Positions 1-8,360 of a stretch of 46,363 nt of DNA are shown piece by piece (within the stretch, counting starts at the first letter, position 1; every line of letters starts with the position of its first letter). The notes under the pieces are model-generated. The model was given only the letters and a program-made list of their open reading frames with translations, was not told where the DNA came from and did no database searches. The position numbers and the translations under genes are program-made. Where the stretch lies: positions 1-46,363 of the forward strand of contig JAFSWM010000092.1 in assembly GCA_017444485.1 (NCBI GenBank), given 5' to 3'. Origin of the DNA: Bacteroidaceae bacterium. Lineage in GTDB: Bacteria; Bacteroidota; Bacteroidia; Bacteroidales; Bacteroidaceae.

Positions 1-163
1 CCTCTGGCTCAATGATGTCAACCTTGATACGGTCGATGCCGTCGAAAAGTCTGAAGTAGTCTGGCTCACGCTCAGTCCCTTCTGTAGCAATGGCAAATAA
101 GGAATAGTCGCGAACCTTCTCCTGAGGGACGTCCCTCGTATAGCCTCTAACTTTGAATCCCAT
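1..163 (-). CDS. RloB/AbiLii-like protein, 5' part only
   Basis: Only the first 54 codons are present; the gene runs off the left edge. The ATG (161-163) sits two bases after the TGA of the upstream ATPase gene, so the two are very likely translationally coupled. The visible protein starts MGFKVRGYTRD and contains IATEGTEREPDYFRLF. That resembles the N-terminal signature of RloB/AbiLii proteins, a strand followed by a TEG.TE.xYF-type acidic motif of a TOPRIM-like fold. In known AbiL/RloAB pairs an ABC-type ATPase gene is paired with an RloB gene and the two together give abortive-infection-type phage resistance. The assignment rests on a short motif plus the neighbour. Confidence 0.6.
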   Translation of the reverse strand, partial: MGFKVRGYTRDVPQEKVRDYSLFAIATEGTEREPDYFRLFDGIDRIKVDIIEPE

Positions 164-164
164 A

Positions 165-1514
165 TCACTCCCAGTTTAATTCGTTGAAACGTGCCAAGAA
201 AGGAATGGCTCCGAAACGGCCATTGAGGTAACCTTTCTCCAAATCAAGATCTGCACGGGGCTTGAATTCGTCGAGCGTGTACAGATGGGTACTCTGCGTC
301 TCGCGGTCTTTCTCTGCAAACCAAATCTCATCGTTGCGGAACACTTTTCCGTCGAGCAGACCTGCATCGTGGGTGGTGAAAATCAGCTGGCCCTTCATGA
401 TCTTGTCATTGACAATACGTGAAACTAGTGAACGTACAAGGGAGGGATGCAGGCTGCGGTCCAATTCGTCAATGACGTATGTGCAAGCCTCGCTCTTGAC
501 ATTCTGAACCATCGGCACAAAGTCGAAAATGCGCTGGGTGCCGTCCGACTCCTCCTTCAGTTCAAAGTCATAAAGGTTGTCGTTGACCTTATGGAGAGCC
601 TTTACACGGCGCACGAAATACTTGTTGCCTTCGCGGCGCATACTGACGGTGAAGGCACCCGTATCGATCATCACTTCTTCTGAACCCTCGGGCGAACGTG
701 AAAGCCTCTTAACAATGCCATCCACGCCCTGCACCAGTTCGGGCCATTCGGAAAAGCCCTGCTTGAACGACTCAATATCCTCGTCCTTTAAGGTAAGCTC
801 GTTGATGCCGAGATCCAAGGCTGAGATAAGGGCTTCAGACTGGGATTTGAATCTTTCGTCGGAATACCTATTGTCGAAAATAGAGGTCGAGCGGGTCTCA
901 GGGAAGATGACGTGCAACTTGGTGGTCAACCAAAGGAACGCATCGGTCATCTGATTGTTTTTCACCACATCGTGCTTCGACAGCATCAGTTCGTTGCCCT
1001 TCAGCAGATTGTCTTCTAACAAAGAAATCAGCAGTTTATTCTTTGCCTCGTCCTTTTTGTTGCCAGCCAACCTGATGTTGGTCTTACCAGTCTGCGCATC
1101 ATACTTTCGTTCAAACACGCAAACGGGTTTCTTAACAGTAGAATACAGCCATTCTTCCATACAGAGGTTGCCATGATAACTCACTCCGTATGAATACTGG
1201 TCTGACTCGGTGCCAAACTCCACTTCGATGGTTGCAGGCATTTCCGGATCGTTGTACTTGTTGGCATCTCTGAAAGCAGTTGGAGGCAGATTGCCAACAG
1301 CAACCATAGCCTGGAGTCGGCCAAGTGCTTTGACTAAACACGACTTTCCAGCGCCATTTGCACCATAAATCAAAGCTGTTCTCAACACACTGGCACCATG
1401 GTCTTGACTATGAACATGCCAATACTTCCTGCGGACATTTGATGACGGCAACATATTGAATTCTGTTTCCTGGCCGTATGACTTAAAATTCGTCGTTACA
1501 ATCCTAATTAGCAT
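165..1514 (-). CDS. AAA/ABC-type ATPase, RloA/AbiLi-like defence protein
   Basis: A 449-residue cytosolic ATPase. The Walker A motif GANGAGKS is at about residues 51-58, Walker B (YVIDELD) at about 346-352 and the switch histidine (TTHD) at about 380-383. This is the ABC/SMC-like layout of the AAA_15/AAA_21 families. The start at MLIRIVTTNF is preferred over an ATG 45 bases upstream because family members begin with this strand directly before the P-loop region. It ends two bases before the RloB-like gene, which points to an RloAB (AbiL) defence pair: the ATPase probably senses infection and the RloB partner is the likely effector. No convincing promoter is seen; a partial -7-like element (CAACTTTG) lies at 1537-1544. 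Other overcoming-lysogenization-defect-type ATPases look similar, so the partner gene carries much of the weight. Confidence 0.75.
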   Translation of the reverse strand: MLIRIVTTNFKSYGQETEFNMLPSSNVRRKYWHVHSQDHGASVLRTALIYGANGAGKSCLVKALGRLQAMVAVGNLPPTAFRDANKYNDPEMPATIEVEFGTESDQYSYGVSYHGNLCMEEWLYSTVKKPVCVFERKYDAQTGKTNIRLAGNKKDEAKNKLLISLLEDNLLKGNELMLSKHDVVKNNQMTDAFLWLTTKLHVIFPETRSTSIFDNRYSDERFKSQSEALISALDLGINELTLKDEDIESFKQGFSEWPELVQGVDGIVKRLSRSPEGSEEVMIDTGAFTVSMRREGNKYFVRRVKALHKVNDNLYDFELKEESDGTQRIFDFVPMVQNVKSEACTYVIDELDRSLHPSLVRSLVSRIVNDKIMKGQLIFTTHDAGLLDGKVFRNDEIWFAEKDRETQSTHLYTLDEFKPRADLDLEKGYLNGRFGAIPFLARFNELNWE

Positions 1515-1938
1515 AGTAAAACATTTTTGTTTTGCGCAAAGTTGCGAAAAAATCGTCACATAAAACTCGCTCTGCTTCAGTTTTTTTAATAGTTTATCTG
1601 TTTTTGCTGAAAATTGTCTTTTTTTTGTTTAGTGAGGCATATTATATAGGAAATGGATTGAATTAGTAGCATCTTTTTTCTAAAACTATTTTTAGAGTTA
1701 CACCCTTAAGGGAGTGTTTCCGAGTTTCTTAGATGTCATTTTGGTGTTGTTGATTGTGTCTTTGTGCCTTTTTAAGGAAAAAGTCTTCATAATTCATAAG
1801 TTACCAATATAGTTAGAAAAACGTTAAATCTTTATTTAATTCACCCTTTGTGGAATCTATATTACTACTATTCTATAATTTAATGCGTAAAATGATTATA
1901 CAAAACGACTTCATATACTATGGCTACATCTGTTAAAA

Positions 1939-1961
1939 CACTCATTTATGAGTGATTTTTT
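1939..1961 (+). terminator. Possible weak intrinsic terminator
   Basis: A six-base-pair stem CACTCA/TGAGTG with a four-base loop is followed by ATTTTTT. The stem is AT-rich and short, and no gene ends just upstream on this strand. Confidence 0.35.
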
Positions 1962-2224
1962 AGGAACAGCTATACTTTATAACCTTTTCTTGAGTGTTCC
2001 TCGAAAGGGGCTGTAACATGAATGGAGTTTGTAATCTCCGCCATTCGGCTAATATCCCTAACGCAATTATATATTACTATGTTGCAATAATGATTTAATA
2101 TTCAACAAATATTACCGAGCCGTGAGGCTAAGTTTATTCACGCAGACATGTGCATTGCTTATTCTTGGGTTTGTTTCTTGAGTTTGCCATGTTTCCGAAG
2201 CGTCGAATAATAGCAAATGCTTGT

Positions 2225-2250
2225 GGGGATGCTTAACGGCATCCCCTTTT
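2225..2250 (+). terminator. Intrinsic terminator ahead of the phage block
   Basis: A perfect eight-base-pair stem GGGGATGC/GCATCCCC with a six-base loop (TTAACG), followed by TTTTGATTT. It is a good rho-independent terminator on the plus strand, about 75 bases before the first phage gene. It would insulate that gene from upstream transcription or end a small RNA from the AT-rich region. Confidence 0.7.
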
Positions 2251-2287
2251 GATTTATAAACTGTCTTTTCCAACCCCACCTAAATAA

Positions 2288-2337
2288 AGTTCCTTTGCCG
2301 TATCAATCAACAACTGATACACTATGGCAAAGGAACT
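2288..2337 (+). repeat. Long inverted repeat enclosing the first phage start codon
   Basis: AGTTCCTTTGCC (2288-2299) pairs perfectly with GGCAAAGGAACT (2326-2337), and GTATCA (2300-2305) pairs with TGATAC (2315-2320). The terminal loop is nine bases and a five-base bulge (ACTAT) sits on the 3' side. The ATG of the first phage gene (2324-2326) lies in the bulge and at the stem edge. In mRNA this 18-base-pair hairpin would hide the start region; in DNA it could be an operator or recombination site. Confidence 0.7.
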
Positions 2338-3367
2338 ATCTACAATTTTGACCGCCGCCGCCGAAGTGCGCGATGCTTCCGAACGCGGCGAGAACACTGC
2401 CACTCGCGTCGGCGGTGTACTGTGCGACCTGCTCGAATACCTCGCCGCCGCAGTCTTGGCAGGGGACATACAGGTCGTCAGCGACGCGGCAGGCACAGGA
2501 CTTGTCGTAAAACTTCGACAAGCGAACGGTGTGGTGTACAACCAACGCCTGAACCTTCCCGTCGCCAATGCTTCGGTAAACGGACTGCTCACGCCCGACC
2601 TGCTTGGCAAACTCAATTCCGCCTACAACACCGGCGGCACCAACCAAACCGCCATCGAAACGCGACGCCTGGAAATCGAGGAATTAACCCGACGGCTCAA
2701 AGGCAAATCCGACTACTCCAACGCTTTCACCGACCCGCAAGTCTTTCTCGGCGACCTCGACACGATGGAAGAAGTGAACGCCGCCATCAACGGCATGGTA
2801 ACAGAAGCCGCAACCCCCGAAACAAAGTTCACAGGACACTGCGTCATCGGCTTGCTTGGCTCACGCTTCGACATCCACCAATACGCCCTGCACTTTGCAA
2901 CAGGCGACTTCGTGCAGTGCGTCAGTGGCTGCGTGAAGATTGCCTCCGATGCAATGAACCTCCAACAACACGGACAATACAACATCGTATTCCGCCGTGT
3001 CAGCAACTTCACGCCCGACATCTGGAAAGGCATTACAACGCTCATCCCCAATGCCGACGAACTCTATTACGGCTTGCTCGACCCACGCGACAAGATGAAA
3101 CTCAACAACGTCGTTGACATCGGCTATGTGACCACCAGCGCGACGGCAGAGAACTGGGCTAAGTCTCCTACGTACCTCACAGAGAAGACACGCCCCACAA
3201 TATTCCAATACTACGACACGCGCAACGAACAGGTCGGTATGATAATATCACTCCCTGCCAGCGCAACCGCTTTCGGACAGACACTGCTGCTCGGCACGAA
3301 CATCTACCGGCGCACCGTTACGGTAAACGGCACAACCTCCACCGCAACAAGTTGGACTTCTTTATAG
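2324..3367 (+). CDS. Phage tail-fibre-like or appendage protein
   Basis: A 347-residue protein that opens the plus-strand phage block, with the portal-like gene starting four bases after it. The N-terminus contains a helix with ENTATRVGGVLCDLLEYL. I associate this N-terminal pattern with fibre and appendage proteins of Bacteroidetes prophages, where it probably serves for attachment to the particle. A helical segment rich in E and R follows (about 110-130). The C-terminal half is rich in aromatic residues, Thr and Asn, as in beta-structured receptor-binding or fibre heads. No catalytic motif is seen. Its start codon is embedded in a strong hairpin. A fibre gene directly before a portal gene is unusual, so the role is an inference. 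Confidence 0.45.
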   Translation: MAKELSTILTAAAEVRDASERGENTATRVGGVLCDLLEYLAAAVLAGDIQVVSDAAGTGLVVKLRQANGVVYNQRLNLPVANASVNGLLTPDLLGKLNSAYNTGGTNQTAIETRRLEIEELTRRLKGKSDYSNAFTDPQVFLGDLDTMEEVNAAINGMVTEAATPETKFTGHCVIGLLGSRFDIHQYALHFATGDFVQCVSGCVKIASDAMNLQQHGQYNIVFRRVSNFTPDIWKGITTLIPNADELYYGLLDPRDKMKLNNVVDIGYVTTSATAENWAKSPTYLTEKTRPTIFQYYDTRNEQVGMIISLPASATAFGQTLLLGTNIYRRTVTVNGTTSTATSWTSL

Positions 3368-3370
3368 CTT

Positions 3371-4759
3371 ATGACCCCCAAGACCAAAAACCAATACACC
3401 CTTAAAGTCCCTGTCAGCGACACGGAACTTTTAGACCTCGGCGTGGACGGCATCATGGCCAGCGTTTCCACCGTGGAAGACACTACCAGCGTATTCGACG
3501 ACTGGAGAATGCAGTTCCGTCCCGTGCCTGGTTATGCAGGCGAAATGTTTGCACCCTTTGGCATAGACAATCAACTGCCGTATAAGATACGCGAACTCAT
3601 CGGCAGCGATGAAGTCACGGCGCAAAACAAGCTCTTTAACGTGCTAACCTGCTACGGTGCAGGCTTGCAACTGCAAGACAGCACTACGAAAGAGCCGACC
3701 AAGAACGCTGATGCAAACAAATTTGCCAGACGAAATGCCCTGTCATCATTCTACTTGGAACAAATCACCGACATGAAGTATTACTTCTATGCCGTGTGCA
3801 TCGTGATTCTCTCACAAGACGGCAGCAGGATCAACCGCCTTGTTCACAAGGACGCTTGCTTCTGCCGCCTGCAAAAGGCAGACCGCCAAGGCAGAATAAG
3901 ACACGTCTATTATGCCAACTGGCAATATAAAAGCCCACAGAAAGGCGAAGTGGAACGCATCCCACTTCTCCGCGAACATGACCCCATAGGCGACCTTATG
4001 GTCAAGATGGGCAAGGAAGTAGGCATGGATGGCAAATGCTTTGTCCGCACTAAAGAAAGAAAATTCGCTATCCTGCTGCGCTTCCCAACTGTAGGCTGTC
4101 AGTATTACCCTACGCCATACTACGCCGCCATGTTCAGAGGCGGCAGCTACGACGAGAAACGCCTTATCTCCGCTGCCAAGATAGCCAAGATACGCAATCA
4201 CGCTTCGGTAAAATACCAAGTCGAAGTAAACCGCGACTATTGGCAGAAACTGATTTCAGAGGAACGGATAACCGACCCACTGAAACAGCGCGAGCGTATC
4301 AAGAAAGAAAAGGAGAATATCCGCGACTTCGTGGCAGGAGTCCACAACAGCGGCAAAGCGTGGATAACCGGCTTCTATATTGACCCGATGGGGCACGAAG
4401 TCCGAGACATCCGAGTAGTCAATATAGAGGGCACGAAAGAGGGGGGCGACTATGCCGACGACATCAATGTAGCCGCCAACACACTGTGCTATGCCGACAA
4501 TACGCACCCCAACCTTGTCGGTGCAGTGCCGGGCAAGAGCCAACAGAACAACAGTGGATCAGACAAACGAGAATTGTTCACGATGAAGCAGGCAATGGAA
4601 ACAGCTTTCCATGATCTGCTCCTGCGTCCCCTCGAACTCGTCTGCGAGTTCAATGGCTGGGACGACATCGTGCCCACCGTCCCGATGATTATGCTCACCA
4701 CCTTAGATGAACACAAAGACGCAGAGCGCATCAATCCCAAACAACAGCAAGAGCCATGA
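3371..4759 (+). CDS. Phage portal-like protein
   Basis: 462 residues, the usual portal size. Features I associate with Bacteroidetes portal proteins are an N-terminal GIDNQLPYKIRELI segment followed by a helix for entry into the clip and wing, then INRLVHKDACFCRL. Near the C-terminus is NLVGAVPGKSQQNNSGSDKRELF, ahead of a helical crown-like segment (about 410-450). A portal forms the dodecameric ring through which DNA enters the capsid and to which the tail attaches. The stop overlaps the next ATG (ATGA), showing coupling. No terminase or capsid gene accompanies it here, which is odd for a functional portal. Confidence 0.65.
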   Translation: MTPKTKNQYTLKVPVSDTELLDLGVDGIMASVSTVEDTTSVFDDWRMQFRPVPGYAGEMFAPFGIDNQLPYKIRELIGSDEVTAQNKLFNVLTCYGAGLQLQDSTTKEPTKNADANKFARRNALSSFYLEQITDMKYYFYAVCIVILSQDGSRINRLVHKDACFCRLQKADRQGRIRHVYYANWQYKSPQKGEVERIPLLREHDPIGDLMVKMGKEVGMDGKCFVRTKERKFAILLRFPTVGCQYYPTPYYAAMFRGGSYDEKRLISAAKIAKIRNHASVKYQVEVNRDYWQKLISEERITDPLKQRERIKKEKENIRDFVAGVHNSGKAWITGFYIDPMGHEVRDIRVVNIEGTKEGGDYADDINVAANTLCYADNTHPNLVGAVPGKSQQNNSGSDKRELFTMKQAMETAFHDLLLRPLELVCEFNGWDDIVPTVPMIMLTTLDEHKDAERINPKQQQEP

Positions 4760-5535
4760 TAACCAAACAATATTTTGAAACCATCGTGCCGTCCTTCCGC
4801 GACTGCGAGGGCGAAATCTTTGCAAGCATAGAAATCTACTTGCAGAACATCGCGCAGTCAGTACGAAATGAGTTTGAACTAACGCAGGAACAGACAGAGA
4901 CAGAAAGCATCGCTCCGCTGTTTTCTGCCTACATCTGTAAACGTACTGCCTACGAAGCCTTAACACACCTTGACTTGATACTCACCGCCAACGGCTTTGC
5001 CGTAGCCAGTAACCAAAACCTCACGCCAGCCAGCCGCCAGCGCGTCTATGACCTGCGAGAGAGACTGCGCAGGGAAAAGTCAGACGCACGCGATGCACTG
5101 ATGGCAGAACTTGCTACGAGCGGACTATACGCGCCAAAGACGCTGCTTTGGTCACCCAAGCTGATACGCAAGTACGGCATCCGCACAAAAGACGGCAACA
5201 TGGTCTATGAGGAAGAAATGCAACTCGTGCAGACGGACATAGACGCAGCGCAGCACAAGTGCGCCATGATAATCAGTGAGGAACAGATGGAAGAACTCGT
5301 GTTGCTACAGGGAACGATGTTCTACAATGACCTCACTGACCTTTGCCGCCGTTTCATCGCCTCACACGTCAAGGGCGACTTTCGCCAAATAAGGCTGATG
5401 ACCAACCATGTGCAGGACTATCTCAATCGCCATGCCGATGACCTCCCCGTGTATAAGTCCAGCTCCAAGTATGAAGCCGACCATTTCAAACCCTATGAAA
5501 ACAAAGCAGAAGACCCGACCTATTTCTTCGGATAA
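4756..5535 (+). CDS. Phage structural protein, possibly head-tail adaptor (DUF6712-like)
   Basis: 259 residues, mostly helical and acidic, starting within the stop of the portal-like gene (four-base overlap). Its position after the portal and before small tail-completion genes fits a connector or adaptor. The general look (an N-terminal helix bundle, then a conserved Tyr/Trp-containing middle part, LLWSPKLIRKYG) recalls uncharacterised Bacteroidetes phage proteins annotated as DUF6712. I see no enzymatic motif. The 3' end overlaps the next gene by 41 bases in another frame. Confidence 0.45.
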   Translation: MITKQYFETIVPSFRDCEGEIFASIEIYLQNIAQSVRNEFELTQEQTETESIAPLFSAYICKRTAYEALTHLDLILTANGFAVASNQNLTPASRQRVYDLRERLRREKSDARDALMAELATSGLYAPKTLLWSPKLIRKYGIRTKDGNMVYEEEMQLVQTDIDAAQHKCAMIISEEQMEELVLLQGTMFYNDLTDLCRRFIASHVKGDFRQIRLMTNHVQDYLNRHADDLPVYKSSSKYEADHFKPYENKAEDPTYFFG

Positions 5536-6253
5536 ACTCAAAGTTTCCGTGCCAACCAGCTGGCAGGAAATGTCCGACGAACAGCTGCTCTATGTTTACC
5601 GATTGCTCGGATACGAAGTGCATCCCGACCGCGTGATGCTGTACGCCTTTATGCACTTTGCAGGACTGCATATCATCCGCAAGGAGCAAGGCGGACACAT
5701 CTATATCATTGCTAAAGGCAGAGCCGTCTATCCCGTAAAGGAAGACGACCTGATAAGCGGCGCGATGCAGCTTGAATATATCGGCCAGCCATCGACTTTC
5801 CCCGTGCGGCTGTCGCAGTGGAAAGGTCATCCGGCTGTCAATCCCGAACTCCGAGAGTTTCCCTTCGGTCACTATCTACAAGTCGAGAATTACTTTCAAG
5901 CTTTCTTGCAGAGTGAAAACACGCAGTGCCTGCGAGAGATAGCCGCCTTGTTATACCCTGGCTTCAAAGGCAAGCCCGACAAGACGCTATCTTACAATCT
6001 AATTTCGTGGATATACGGCATCAAGCAGCATTTCGCATCCGAGTTCCCCGACCTTTTCCAGCCTATGCCCAAAGGCGGTGAAAACGACTGGCCGGACATG
6101 AAGGCCATTACGGAAGCTGAAATCCGTGCCTTGAACGGAGGGGACATCACCAAGACAGATGCCATCCTTGCCGCAGAAACGTGGGGAGCACTCGCGGAGC
6201 TTAACGCCAAAGCCAAGGAAGCAGCTGAGCTGGAACGTATAAGTAAAAAATAA
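5495..6253 (+). CDS. Phage protein, possible tail assembly chaperone
   Basis: 252 residues from the ATG at 5495, chosen because the residues before MKTKQK come from the other frame of the preceding gene. It has a mixed N-terminal domain with many aromatic residues and a helical, charged C-terminus (KTDAILAAETWGALAELNAKAKEAAELE). A helical C-terminal region of this kind, in a small gene between connector and tape measure, is what tail assembly chaperones (lambda gpG/GT-like) often show. The 41-base overlap (5495-5535) would also suit coupled translation. I could not find a convincing slippery heptamer. The function is inferred from position only. Confidence 0.4.
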   Translation: MKTKQKTRPISSDKLKVSVPTSWQEMSDEQLLYVYRLLGYEVHPDRVMLYAFMHFAGLHIIRKEQGGHIYIIAKGRAVYPVKEDDLISGAMQLEYIGQPSTFPVRLSQWKGHPAVNPELREFPFGHYLQVENYFQAFLQSENTQCLREIAALLYPGFKGKPDKTLSYNLISWIYGIKQHFASEFPDLFQPMPKGGENDWPDMKAITEAEIRALNGGDITKTDAILAAETWGALAELNAKAKEAAELERISKK

Positions 6254-6468
6254 AAACGCCTCGCAGAAATTCACCCACGTTTGCAAAACTACTGTGCCCC
6301 CATATCGCTTGTAATATACAAAGCTCGCAAAGACACAACCGATAGTATTTATTCCTGCACCTTCAATCCACCGCTGATTTCGGTTCGGAATTAAGTTTTC
6401 AAGGAGTGCCATTTATAAATAAAACGCACACTTGTTTAACCCCGACCACCACCCCTAAAGATAACAAT

Positions 6469-6966
6469 ATGGACGCAACATCTTTATTTGATTTTCACAA
6501 TTACCTCTATGAGCTAACAGAGAAAAACAAACTTGCAAGGGAATACGACTTTTACCCTTGCTCCTGTAGTGGCATCAGCCATTTGGAAGAAATGCTTGCA
6601 AACAGCCGAAGCCACAAAGCCTTTGTCTGTGTCTCCGACGTATCGGAAGACAGTACCCAAAGGCATAGCGGAGGATGGTTCAAACGGAGAGTTTTCACCG
6701 TGTTCATCATCAGCCGCTATAACACTCGAAGTCAAGACGACTATCGGGACAAGATAGGAGTTTGCCGTGAACTGTTCCGCCAGCTGCACAGTCGCTTTCT
6801 CATCGACGAGCACGACTTGCAGAACGAACTCGCATACTTGGATGTAGGGAATATCCGAAGCAGGGAGTTGGGCGGTCAGTTTCTCAACGGCTGCACAGGT
6901 TTGTATTTCATGCTCGCAATCGACGAGCCTATAGATTTGCAGTACAATGCCACAGAGTGGGAGTAA
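6469..6966 (+). CDS. Small phage protein, possible tail terminator or completion protein
   Basis: 165 residues from the ATG at 6469. An upstream ATG at 6406 would add 21 low-complexity residues and is less likely. The protein has a compact alpha/beta look: an N-terminal helix, a strand pair around RRVFTVFIISRY, a helix (DDYRDKIGVCRELFRQL), then alternating strands ending in FMLAIDEPIDLQY. That order fits gpU-like tail terminators or minor head-tail completion proteins, and the neighbour is gp10-like. The frame overlaps the next gene by 20 bases. It is preceded by about 215 non-coding bases (6254-6468), an unusual break in a tight structural operon. Confidence 0.4.
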   Translation: MDATSLFDFHNYLYELTEKNKLAREYDFYPCSCSGISHLEEMLANSRSHKAFVCVSDVSEDSTQRHSGGWFKRRVFTVFIISRYNTRSQDDYRDKIGVCRELFRQLHSRFLIDEHDLQNELAYLDVGNIRSRELGGQFLNGCTGLYFMLAIDEPIDLQYNATEWE

Positions 6967-7390
6967 CAAAAAAAAGCACCTAATCCGCACCTATTCAAAG
7001 GAGTGGTACAACAAGATGGTGGAAATCTGGCGCGACCGCTTAGACGCGATGGGCATCCATGACACGGGCGCATTGCGTTCCTCCGTTCATAAAGGCACTT
7101 TCAGTATCGAAGATGCAGGCGGAGCTATGACGTTCCTCTATCTCACCTACGGCATCTATGTCGATTTGGGCGTAGGCAACGGCTATTATCACGGAAATGG
7201 CGGCGACCTAAAGTTCCTCGACCCCGTCTATTGCCACGAACACCATAAGGGGCAGCCACGGAAACGCCGTCCTTGGTTCAATACGTCGTGGTTTATCTCC
7301 GTGCAGGTTCTCAAAGAAAAACTAGGCGAACTCATCGGCGAAGAATTTAGTGGCTTATTTGACAACCTCACACGCCGAGAACGTGGTTGA
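6947..7390 (+). CDS. HK97 gp10-like head-tail or minor structural protein
   Basis: 147 residues, very basic at the start. Its features match the HK97-gp10 family: a DTGALRSSVHKG segment, then YLTYGIYVDLGVGNGYY, then a short C-terminal helix after RKRRPWFNTSW. Such proteins sit at the head-tail joint and typically lie just before the tail tube gene. No tail tube gene follows here; the next genes are ArdA and a glycosylase-like protein. Overlap with the preceding gene (20 bases) shows that the two are co-translated. Confidence 0.6.
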   Translation: MPQSGSNKKKHLIRTYSKEWYNKMVEIWRDRLDAMGIHDTGALRSSVHKGTFSIEDAGGAMTFLYLTYGIYVDLGVGNGYYHGNGGDLKFLDPVYCHEHHKGQPRKRRPWFNTSWFISVQVLKEKLGELIGEEFSGLFDNLTRRERG

Positions 7391-7708
7391 GTCGTAAGTG
7401 CTGACAGCATAGATTTCCCAAAAAACTTGGCAAGGAGTACTTCTACTTGATAGGGGTACTTCTTGTCATTCTTGTTTCTGAAAATAGCTGCTTCTATCTA
7501 TGTTTTCATATTTGCTTTAAGCACTTCGTGACCTTGTGTCCTTGTCGGTGTTTTTCTGGCGCAAAGATACGGAGCCGGTCAGTGTGAAAGGGTTTCCATA
7601 AAAATTGAAGACTGCGCATAAATTTTGACGGACATCCTCCCTTGCACGTTGCTTCCCTTTGCGCTCCTTTCCGAAGCACCATAAAATTCACCAACAAATT
7701 AGAACACA
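7391..7708. other. Non-coding gap before the cargo genes
   Basis: About 318 bases with no supported gene, between the gp10-like gene and ardA. It contains a near-repeat of GTACTTCT (7438-7471) and an isolated minus-strand -7-like element TATCTTTG (7562-7569) without a matching -33 box. The expected tail tube gene would sit about here in a complete tail module. I see no plus-strand promoter that clearly serves ardA. Confidence 0.5.
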
Positions 7709-8299
7709 ATGTTAAATTCTAAAACAAACGAAACAATGGAAAGAAGCATTTCTAAGCAAGAATGGAACTATCTCTATCAGAAGCACCGCAGTTATTCTGA
7801 ATTAGGAAATCCCGCCCTTTACGTCGGCACTTACTGCAAGTACAACAACGGTTCTATTTACGGCATGTGGGTTGACCTCACCACCTTCGACAATTACGCT
7901 GAGTTCATTGAGTTCTGCAAACTTTTGCACGAAGACGAACCCGACCCTGAATTTATGTTCCAGGACTTCGAGGGCTTCCCCGAAGAATGGTATTCCGAAT
8001 GTGGCATAGGCGAGAAGACCTTTGACCTCATTGTCGAATACGCTTCGCTTTCCGACGATGACAAAGAAATGGTTGATGCCTACGCCACCCTTACAGGTGA
8101 AATCGACATAGAAGCTGCCCGTGATAACCACTTAGGACAGTGGGACAGCGAGGAAGACTTCGCCTATCACATCTTCGACGAAATGTATGCTTATCAGTTG
8201 CCCGAATCGATGCACCATTACTTCGACATCAAGCGTCTTGCCAGCGACCTCTTCGATTTCGACTACTACTTTGAAAACGGACACGTTTTCAGCAGGTAG
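7709..8299 (+). CDS. ardA: Antirestriction protein ArdA
   Basis: 196 residues, or 187 if the second ATG at 7736 is used. The family signature PALYVGTYCKYNNGSIYGMWVDL is at about residues 35-57, followed by EDEPDPEFMFQDFEGFP at about 75-91. By my count there are 42 acidic and 13 basic residues, as expected of a DNA mimic. ArdA proteins copy the shape and charge of B-form DNA and block type I restriction enzymes, protecting incoming mobile DNA. The gene lies inside a tail gene block with non-coding DNA before it and its own terminator after it, the layout of a moron cargo gene. Identification as ArdA is strong; the timing of expression is unknown. Confidence 0.88.
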   Translation: MLNSKTNETMERSISKQEWNYLYQKHRSYSELGNPALYVGTYCKYNNGSIYGMWVDLTTFDNYAEFIEFCKLLHEDEPDPEFMFQDFEGFPEEWYSECGIGEKTFDLIVEYASLSDDDKEMVDAYATLTGEIDIEAARDNHLGQWDSEEDFAYHIFDEMYAYQLPESMHHYFDIKRLASDLFDFDYYFENGHVFSR

Positions 8300-8323
8300 T
8301 CCTTTTAGGTGCTGATTCAAGTG

Positions 8324-8360
8324 TTAAACCGCTGTCATTTGAAGGCGGTTTAATTTTTTT
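8324..8360 (+). terminator. Intrinsic terminator of ardA
   Basis: TTAAACCGC (8324-8332) pairs with GCGGTTTAA (8345-8353) over a 12-base loop and is followed directly by seven T residues. The -33 element of the next gene's promoter (TTTG, 8338-8341) lies in the loop. Confidence 0.9.

Larger units (their letters stand above)
1515..2287. other. AT-rich non-coding stretch between defence pair and phage block
   Basis: No convincing gene in about 0.77 kb. It holds two hairpins with U-tracts (1939-1961 and 2225-2250, listed separately) and a weaker stem (AATG-GAG pairing with CTC-CATT) around 2022-2045. The only open frame starting with ATG near these is 26 codons (2018-2098) and has no support. 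The base composition is much more AT-rich than the flanking phage genes. A small RNA ending at the 2225-2250 terminator is possible but unproven. Confidence 0.5.

Noticed and set aside
2018-2098. A 26-codon frame in the AT-rich gap
   Set aside because: No ribosome-entry or promoter support, no recognisable sequence, and it overlaps a possible RNA stem.
2324-3367. Target gene of a diversity-generating retroelement
   Set aside because: No reverse transcriptase, accessory gene or template repeat is found in the window.
5495-5535. Programmed frameshift between the adaptor-like and chaperone-like genes
   Set aside because: The genes overlap by 41 bases, but no clear slippery heptamer is present and each has its own plausible start.
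7562-7569. Minus-strand TATCTTTG in the gap before ardA, as a promoter
   Set aside because: No TTTG or TTGG at 19-20 bases upstream and no minus-strand gene downstream.
7506-7709. Minus-strand 67-codon frame in the same gap
   Set aside because: No homology-like features, Arg/Lys-rich composition typical of random frames, and no promoter.
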